Source: Acidobacteriota bacterium (GTDB lineage: Bacteria > Acidobacteriota > Blastocatellia > Pyrinomonadales > Pyrinomonadaceae). Taken from it: DNA of 64,000 bases. The notes beneath the pieces are model-generated. The model had not been told where the DNA came from. It saw only the letters and a program-made list of their open reading frames with translations, and did not search any database. The translations under genes were made by a program, and so were the position numbers. The stretch is taken from positions 1,364,001 to 1,428,000 of the forward strand of contig JADJBB010000021.1 in assembly GCA_016703965.1 (NCBI GenBank), given 5' to 3'. Of this stretch, positions 58,743 to 64,000 are shown piece by piece. Each line of letters opens with the position of its first letter. The stretch's first letter is position 1.

Positions 58743-59609
58743 TTATGGGCTGACGGCTTTCTTTTGTTCTGCAAGTTTGGCCCGATGAGCTTTCTCTGCG
58801 TCCGCGGCGTATTTTCCGAATTCATCTGAATCGATAAATGGATTTGGCTCACGCCTGGCCCTTATCTTTTCTGCCTTTTCAAACAGGTCGAAAAATGATC
58901 CGTGTGACGCGAGGAAAACATCCGGCTTGAGCGTTTTCATCACGGCGAAGGTTTTTTCGTAATCGGCGACGATGTCCGGATAGTTTTTATTGCCGAAGAA
59001 TTTATAGCCGGGGCTTGAGGCACTGCCCCAGAACAGAACCTTGTACTTACGGCCTTTTTCGGTCACGGTGTATTCCCACGCCGTGCAGCCTTTCGTGTGG
59101 CCGGGTGTGAAGATCGCGGTCAGCGTGGCTCCACCGAGCGAGATCTTTTCGCGGTTCTGAATGACGCGATCGACCTTAATCGGTTCATAAGAAAGTTCAT
59201 CGCCCCAGGTGAAATCGTTTTTCCCGCCGTCCTCGATCATAACCTTGTCGAGCGGGCTCGCTATCATTTTTGCACCGCTCAGGCGCTTAAGCTCGGCAAA
59301 TCCACCGGCGTGGTCAAAATGTGCCTGCGTGTTGACCATCAGCCTGATCTCCTCGGGTTTGAAACCGAGCGTGCGGATATTTTTGATGATCTGCGGAGCA
59401 GTTTGTGGAAAACCGGCGTCAACCAGAATGTGGCCCTTTGGCGTTACGATCAAAAACGAAGTGACCTCAGACGCTCCAACATAATATACGTTCCCAATGA
59501 TCCGAAACGGCTCGACCGGCATATTAGACCGGCGGTCGTCTTCGGACTTTTGGGCGAAGATGCTCACAAATGAAAGAGCGAGGAAGAAAAGCGATACAAG
59601 GAATTTCAT
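58743..59609 (-). CDS. Subclass B3-like metallo-beta-lactamase with Gln in place of the first zinc histidine
   Basis: The protein has 288 residues with a signal peptide (about 1-19). The metal motif is Q95-A-H97-F-D99-H100, so the position of His116 in B3 numbering is Gln, as in the GOB-type B3-Q variants. H171 in T-P-G-H-T and H236 in L-A-S-H-G complete the site. L-V-D-A-G near 62-66 and the B3 layout of the sequence support the family. Whether it hydrolyses beta-lactams is unknown, since related folds hydrolyse other substrates. It is separate from any resistance cluster. Confidence 0.85.
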   Translation of the reverse strand: MKFLVSLFFLALSFVSIFAQKSEDDRRSNMPVEPFRIIGNVYYVGASEVTSFLIVTPKGHILVDAGFPQTAPQIIKNIRTLGFKPEEIRLMVNTQAHFDHAGGFAELKRLSGAKMIASPLDKVMIEDGGKNDFTWGDELSYEPIKVDRVIQNREKISLGGATLTAIFTPGHTKGCTAWEYTVTEKGRKYKVLFWGSASSPGYKFFGNKNYPDIVADYEKTFAVMKTLKPDVFLASHGSFFDLFEKAEKIRARREPNPFIDSDEFGKYAADAEKAHRAKLAEQKKAVSP

Positions 59610-59628
59610 ATCGAAAGAATATGCACAA

Positions 59629-59735
59629 GCCCACGCGTAAGCAAGGGCGGATCAGTCAGCGCAAGCTATTTGAATGAGTTTTATGCCCAACCCAAAATGT
59701 CCAATTGTGTGATCCGCCCTTGCTCACGCGCGGGC
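59629..59735. repeat. GCGTAAGC-type inverted-repeat element, copy 2
   Basis: Arms 59629-59654 and 59710-59735 pair over 26 bp with two mismatches, separated by 55 bp. The arm contains GCGTAAGCAAGGGCGGATCA, related to the arm of the element at 39317-39410. It is MITE- or REP-like and lies between divergent genes. Confidence 0.8.
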
Positions 59736-59835
59736 TTTCAGCATTTTTTCTGCAAGAAAACGAGCGAGACTGCGTTCCGAAAATATACAGCGACGCTCTC
59801 CACATTATGGAAAAGATCAAAAGGAGTTTGTAATT

Positions 59836-60849
59836 ATGAAAAACCAGAGAATCACAGGGCTGATCGCCGTCGCTGTATTTACGTTGACCGCCGCCTTTTC
59901 GGCCCTTGCACAGACTGATGGATACCGCATATCGTCGCCCTACACGCACAAAAATCTCACTATCTTCCTGATTCACGGCAAAGACCAGAACACCAAGGGC
60001 AACGTCATGACACTGCAGGAAGCCATGGAGCGAAAGCTGTTGGTCGTGTACGAAACATCTGAGGTGAACGAGCTTGAGGTCGAAAATCTGTCGAAGACAC
60101 AGGACGTTTTCATCCAGTCGGGCGATATTGTGAAGGGCGGAAAACAGGACCGTGTGCTGGCGGTGAGCATCATAATTCCCGCACGTTCGGGCCGGGTGAA
60201 GATAGACGCTTTTTGCGTCGAATCAGGCCGCTGGGAAAAACGCGGCGGTGAAGAATCAACGAAATTTACAAGTTCGAACGACCGTATTGTTTCAAAGGAC
60301 CTGAAGATCGCGGCAAACGCCACGCGTTCGCAGCAGGAGGTCTGGAATCAGGTCAGTAAGGCTCAGGAAAAGCTCAGCAAAAACGTCGGCGGAGCGGTGA
60401 CGGACGACGTGTCGCGTTCAAGCCTGCAGCTCAGCCTCGAGAATAAGAAGGTGGTCGCGAATATAGACGAATATATAAGAAATCTCAGCTCGATAGCCGA
60501 CGGCAGATCGGATGTGATCGGCTACGCATTTGCCATCAATGGCCAGATCAACAGTGCGGACATTTACGTCTCAAACGCACTGTTCAAAAAGCTCTGGCTC
60601 AAGAACCTCAAGGCCACCGCGACCGAAGCTGTCTCAGAAGCCCGTGGCATCCGCCTCGCCGAGCCGGTCAAGGCCGACGCGATCAAGGGTTTTATGGACG
60701 ATTCCGAAAAAGCCCGTTCAAAAGAACGCTCCGCCGGCCCAACTGGCCGCGTCATCACCCGCGAAGACAAATACAACGTCATGGTCGAAGCCGTCGACGA
60801 GAAGTCGAAGGTCGTCGTTCACAAGACATACGTTCGAAAAGGTAATTAG
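59836..60849 (+). CDS. Exported ARPP-1-like protein
   Basis: The protein has 337 residues with a signal peptide of about 25 residues (ending A-L-A-Q). The next part, N-L-T-I-F-L-I-H-G near 41-49, E-A-M-E-R-K-L-L-V-V-Y-E-T, V-F-I-Q-S-G-D-I-V-K-G-G-K-Q-D-R and I-P-A-R-S-G, fits the ARPP-1 domain described near rhodanese and phosphatase associated proteins. I recognise the family with moderate certainty. AAAGGAG precedes the ATG. No function is established. The C-terminal part after residue 260 is Ala/Glu/Lys-rich. Confidence 0.65.
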   Translation: MKNQRITGLIAVAVFTLTAAFSALAQTDGYRISSPYTHKNLTIFLIHGKDQNTKGNVMTLQEAMERKLLVVYETSEVNELEVENLSKTQDVFIQSGDIVKGGKQDRVLAVSIIIPARSGRVKIDAFCVESGRWEKRGGEESTKFTSSNDRIVSKDLKIAANATRSQQEVWNQVSKAQEKLSKNVGGAVTDDVSRSSLQLSLENKKVVANIDEYIRNLSSIADGRSDVIGYAFAINGQINSADIYVSNALFKKLWLKNLKATATEAVSEARGIRLAEPVKADAIKGFMDDSEKARSKERSAGPTGRVITREDKYNVMVEAVDEKSKVVVHKTYVRKGN

Positions 60850-60873
60850 AATTTAGGTCATTCAGGCCTAAAT

Positions 60874-60939
60874 ATCAGGCCCGAAATTCCTGTCTGCAAT
60901 TTACGTCGCTGTTTTGCAGACAGGAAATTCGGGCCTGAT
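60874..60939. terminator. Long inverted repeat between convergent genes
   Basis: Arms of 26 bp (60874-60899 and 60914-60939) differ at one position and are separated by 14 bp. They lie between the ends of the ARPP-1-like gene (60849) and uvrC (60956). There is no T-run, so it may act as a REP-like element or a Rho-assisted bidirectional terminator. Confidence 0.65.
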
Positions 60940-60955
60940 CTGTTGGGGTTCGATC

Positions 60956-62806
60956 CTACTGTTCGCGCGCGCCGAGGCTTCTTTGATTAGCGAAATGTTC
61001 GACGATCTCGCCTGCGGCTTTTTGACCGATAAACGGCCGAAGTTCCTCGATCGACGCTTTTGCAATTCGCTCGATCGATCCGAGATTCTTCAACAGTTTC
61101 AGTTTACGTTTCTCGCCGATGCCAGGAATTTCGGACAGTTCGGACGAGAAATCTCGTTTCTCACGCCGCTTGCGGTGGAATTCGATGGCCGTTTTATGCG
61201 TTTCTTCGCGGATCTGGAGGATCAGGCGGAAGGCGAGCGAGTGGCGGTCGAATGGGATCGGTTGGTCCTCGCGGCCGTAGATCAGCAGGTGCGAGATCTG
61301 GTTGTGCTGTTTTTGCGGCTTGACGAGGCCGACGAGCATTATTTGTTCGAGATCGAGAGCTTGCATCGCGGCAGCAGCGGCCGAAAGCTGGCCTTTGCCG
61401 CCGTCGATGAAGATCAGCTCGGGCAAAGGCTTTTCCTCGGCCAGCAGGCGTTTGTAGCGGCGAAAAACCGCTTCGTGCATCGACGCGAAATCGTTCGCAC
61501 CCTCGACCGATTTGATGATGAATCGGCGATAATGTCCTTTCGCCGGTTTGCCGTTCTCAAAGACGACGATTCCTGCGACGTTCTCCGCTCCCGAGATATT
61601 CGAGATGTCGAACGACTCGATCCGTTCAGGAAAATATGAGAGTTCGAGCAGTTCCTGAAGTTCTTCGAGTACCTTTTGCGAATCGGGTTTGAGCACTCGG
61701 AAACGCTGTTCGAAGGCGATCTTGGCGTTGGTTTCGACGAGCTCGACGAGGCTCCGTTTGGTGCCGCGTTTGGGGTCGAGGATCTTCACACGGCGGCCGC
61801 GGCGTTCGGTCAGGGCTTTCTCCAGCACCTCGCGGTCGTCGAAATCCTGCGGAACGTGAATTTCTAAAGGCACGTAATCGGTCGAGTAATACTGAGCCAA
61901 AACCACGCTTAGAAATTCCGCCGGGTTGAACGTATCGTCCTCAACGAGATCTTCCCAAAAGAACTCACGCCGCCCGACGATGCGGCCTTCGCGCATGGTG
62001 AAGAGCTGCAGGGCGAGGCGTTGATTTTCGCGATAAAATCCTATGATATCGATGTCGAGATCGGCCGTCGTCGCCATCTTTTGCTGCTCGCTGAGGGCCA
62101 AGACCGTCTTGCTGAGGTCGCGGTATTTGGCGGCGAGTTCGTATTGGCCGTTCTCGGAATAGTGCCACATGCGGGCCTCGAGGGTTTTGGCGAGTTCCTT
62201 GTTTTTGCCCTCGAGCAGGATCTTTACATCGGCGGCGGCTTCCTCATATTCCTTTTTTGTACAAAGCCCTTTGACACACGGGCCGAGGCAGCGTTTTAGG
62301 TGGTATTCGAGACACGGGCGGGCGAGTTTGCCGTCGATCTCGATCTCGCAGGTTCGGAGCTGAAAGGCACGATTGACCAGGTTCAGCGTGTTGCGAGCCA
62401 TCGTCGCAGGCAAAAAAGGGCCGTAATAGCTGGAGCCGTCACGCACGATCTTTCGCGTGACGACGACCTTTGGGAATGGTTCGTTCGTGAGCTTGAGATG
62501 TGGATATGATTTATCGTCCTTTAGAAAAACGTTGAATCGCGGCTTGTGCTTTTTGATCAGGTTCGATTCCAGGACCAATGCCTCGACCTCATTATCGACG
62601 ACGATAAACTCAAAATCCGTGATGTTTTTTACGAGCTGGCGAGTTTTCGGGTCGTGATTGCGGCTCGATTGAAAGTAAGACCGCACGCGGTTCTTCAGAT
62701 TCTTTGCCTTGCCGACGTAGATGATCTTTCCGGCCGCATTCTTATGAATGTAAATGCCGGCATCCGTTGGTAAGGTTTTGAGTTTTTCGGCGATCGTCAC
62801 ACTCAT
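60956..62806 (-). CDS. uvrC: Excinuclease ABC subunit C
   Basis: The protein has 616 residues. The GIY-YIG domain spans about 13-90 (A-G-I-Y-I-H and I-Y-V-G-K-A). Four cysteines, C-E-I-E-I and C-L-E-Y-H-L-K-R-C-L-G-P-C near 150-175, fit the Fe-S cluster known in UvrC. The UVR segment and the RNase H-like endonuclease domain (F-D-I-S-N, I-D-G-G-K-G-Q) follow, and the C-terminus has helix-hairpin-helix motifs (I-P-G-I-G-E-K). It makes the dual incisions of nucleotide-excision repair. Confidence 0.97.
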   Translation of the reverse strand: MSVTIAEKLKTLPTDAGIYIHKNAAGKIIYVGKAKNLKNRVRSYFQSSRNHDPKTRQLVKNITDFEFIVVDNEVEALVLESNLIKKHKPRFNVFLKDDKSYPHLKLTNEPFPKVVVTRKIVRDGSSYYGPFLPATMARNTLNLVNRAFQLRTCEIEIDGKLARPCLEYHLKRCLGPCVKGLCTKKEYEEAAADVKILLEGKNKELAKTLEARMWHYSENGQYELAAKYRDLSKTVLALSEQQKMATTADLDIDIIGFYRENQRLALQLFTMREGRIVGRREFFWEDLVEDDTFNPAEFLSVVLAQYYSTDYVPLEIHVPQDFDDREVLEKALTERRGRRVKILDPKRGTKRSLVELVETNAKIAFEQRFRVLKPDSQKVLEELQELLELSYFPERIESFDISNISGAENVAGIVVFENGKPAKGHYRRFIIKSVEGANDFASMHEAVFRRYKRLLAEEKPLPELIFIDGGKGQLSAAAAAMQALDLEQIMLVGLVKPQKQHNQISHLLIYGREDQPIPFDRHSLAFRLILQIREETHKTAIEFHRKRREKRDFSSELSEIPGIGEKRKLKLLKNLGSIERIAKASIEELRPFIGQKAAGEIVEHFANQRSLGAREQ

Positions 62807-62851
62807 ATTTTAGCTTGATGCAACGAGATTTCACCACTGGGAGAACCTGGG

Positions 62852-62881
62852 TTGGTGTTTGGAGAGAAGCAGTGTTATAAA
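62852..62881 (+). promoter_or_regulatory. Candidate promoter for the glycine-zipper gene
   Basis: TTGGTG (62852-62857) and TATAAA (62876-62881) are separated by 18 bp and lie 41 bp before the start at 62923. Confidence 0.4.
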
Positions 62882-62922
62882 ACTCGCTATCGTTGCTTAA
62901 CCAAAAGAGAGGTTTAATCACT

Positions 62923-63396
62923 ATGACCATGCGTTGGATCGTCGTTAGCATCACTATTTTTGCGTTCCTTACTCAGCCATTTGTGCTTTTGGCCCAGGCT
63001 TCGAATGATTGGCGCAGCGTGAAGGCCCTCGCCGGGGGCACGGAAGTTCGTGTCGAGACCAAGGCGGGTAAGAAGATCGACGGCACTATCGAAGCCGTTT
63101 CGGATAGCACGATCGGTGTTTCCTCAAAAGGCAAAACTGAAGAAGTTGCTTTCACGGACGTCAAAAAGGTCCATCAGGTCAAAAACGGTTCGCGGGGGCC
63201 GGGAATTGCCATAGGAGCGGCCGCCGGGGCAGGAGTTGGTGCAGCGATCGGCGGCGGAGTGCTGGCCGCAACCGGCGGTAGCGACGACACGGGCGGCGTG
63301 ATCGCTCCCTTCATCGCCGTTGGTGCCGGTTTAGGAGCTCTCGCCGGGGCATTGATCCCCAGAAAGAAACGCACCTTAATTTACGAAGCGAAATAG
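62923..63396 (+). CDS. Exported protein with glycine-zipper segment
   Basis: ATG 62923 (M-T-M-R-W) is preferred because it begins the signal peptide closest to a GAGAGG upstream; the frame extends to 62893. The length is 157 residues. The signal ends L-L-A-Q-A near residue 25. An Sm-like short beta region (T-E-V-R-V-E-T-K-A-G-K-K-I-D-G-T-I near 39-56) is followed by a Gly/Ala-rich zipper (I-A-I-G-A-A-A-G-A-G-V-G-A-A-I-G-G-G and I-A-V-G-A-G-L-G-A-L-A-G-A-L). The zipper suggests membrane association. Function unknown. Confidence 0.7.
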   Translation: MTMRWIVVSITIFAFLTQPFVLLAQASNDWRSVKALAGGTEVRVETKAGKKIDGTIEAVSDSTIGVSSKGKTEEVAFTDVKKVHQVKNGSRGPGIAIGAAAGAGVGAAIGGGVLAATGGSDDTGGVIAPFIAVGAGLGALAGALIPRKKRTLIYEAK

Positions 63397-63439
63397 CGGC
63401 TTTGCGTTCTCACGGCCTTTCGCGTAAAACTTTCAGTAC

Positions 63440-64000
63440 GTGAAGACCATCGTAACAAATTCCCCGCTCGAAGCCGCGGCATTCATCAAAAACGTCGGCA
63501 CTGTCGCATTTCCGACGGAGACGGTCTATGGCCTCGGTGCGAACGTCTTTGACGCTGAAGCGGTCGCGAAGATTTTTGAAGCGAAACGCCGCCCGGCTGA
63601 CAACCCGCTGATCGCGCACGTTGCGAACCTTGCTCAAATCCGTGAACTTGCGTCCGAAGTTAAGGAAAACGCCCGGAATTTTATCGATGCTCTGTTTCCC
63701 GGCCCACTTACGTTAGTTCTGCCAAAATCCGACCGAGTCCCGCTCATCGCGACCGCCGGGCTTGATACTATCGGCGTGCGGATGCCGCGTCACGAACTCG
63801 CGCAACGATTTCTCGAAGCCTGTGGCGTTCCGGTCGTTGCTCCTTCAGCAAACCTATCAGGACGACCAAGCCCGACAACGTGGCAGGCTGTTCTCGAAGA
63901 TCTCGATGGCCGCATCAACTGCATTTTGCAGGGCGAGGCGACCGAGATCGGGCTGGAATCGACGGTTGTCGATTGCTCATTAGGAGTTCCGGTTTTGCTG
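63440..64000 (+). CDS. tsaC: Threonylcarbamoyl-AMP synthase (TsaC/Sua5), 5' part
   Basis: The gene starts at GTG 63440 and runs off the window after 187 codons. P-T-E-T-V-Y-G-L-G and the K-R-R-P-A-D-N-P-L motif (a K-x-R with the N-P-L that follows) identify the YrdC/Sua5 fold. It makes threonylcarbamoyl-AMP from threonine, bicarbonate and ATP for the t6A modification of tRNA. Whether a C-terminal Sua5 domain follows cannot be seen. Confidence 0.93.
   Translation, partial: MKTIVTNSPLEAAAFIKNVGTVAFPTETVYGLGANVFDAEAVAKIFEAKRRPADNPLIAHVANLAQIRELASEVKENARNFIDALFPGPLTLVLPKSDRVPLIATAGLDTIGVRMPRHELAQRFLEACGVPVVAPSANLSGRPSPTTWQAVLEDLDGRINCILQGEATEIGLESTVVDCSLGVPVLL

Noticed and set aside
1..64000. 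CRISPR arrays, integrases, transposase genes, rRNA or tRNA genes
   Set aside because: No regularly spaced direct repeats of CRISPR type, no integrase or transposase motifs and no tRNA cloverleaf with a conserved arm sequence were recognised by eye.

Overview
The window comes from a chromosome of moderately high GC with a Gram-negative gene set: outer-membrane lipoprotein signals, a LolA-like carrier, and the succinylase-type diaminopimelate route through DapD. The best guess is an Acidobacteriota relative, possibly class Blastocatellia. The main support is the alternative complex III (ActABCDEF) cluster joined to a caa3 oxidase cluster, the yeast/archaeal-type aspartate-semialdehyde dehydrogenase, and many short dispersed intergenic repeats. 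No rRNA or tRNA marker is present, so this assignment is inference.

Layout. 1-15777 is mostly housekeeping: the end of dapB, an exported thioredoxin-like protein, trpF, dapA, dapD, a lipid kinase, a phosphoesterase, an RNB-family RNase, a photolyase-like protein, an aminotransferase, asd, purB and purS-purQ. 15778-20526 is an accessory stretch: a long non-coding spacer with repeats, an exported NGG-repeat protein, an AraC-type regulator with clear operator and promoter signals, and a three-gene export cassette (Cys-rich miniprotein, large periplasmic protein, anchored thioredoxin). 20527-23537 holds a GHMP kinase, a DedA protein and a ROK kinase. 23801-37369 is one long respiratory unit, actABCDEF, an extra small membrane gene, a SCO protein and coxBACD, closed by a strong terminator at 37391. 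It predicts electron flow from quinol through ACIII to an A2-type caa3 oxidase.

37549-40329 looks like a lipoprotein-sorting module (LolB/DUF4292-like lipoprotein, LolD-like ATPase, small membrane protein, LolA-like carrier). A radical SAM gene follows, and then a poly-G stretch (41404-41626) that is probably an assembly or sequencing artefact. 41731-49675 holds small oxidoreductase, NTF2-like and VIT genes, a tlpA-GH15-pyk operon on the minus strand, a NifU-BFD fusion and a CBS-domain protein. 49702-52904 encodes a lipoprotein propeller, an octahaem cytochrome and a four-helix membrane protein. 52942-64000 has enolase, a nucleotide kinase, an acetyltransferase, an iPGM-family protein with a badly degraded active site, thymidine kinase, a B3-type metallo-beta-lactamase-like protein carrying Gln in the first zinc position, an ARPP-1-like protein, uvrC, and the start of tsaC.

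The most unusual points are the iPGM homologue that lost most metal ligands, the photolyase that lost its Fe-S cysteines, the AraC-linked Cys-rich export cassette, a probable ATC start or base error near the poly-G block, the large CoxC insertion, and repeat elements that supply the C-terminal codons of two genes. All positions and motifs were read by eye. No database search or alignment was run.
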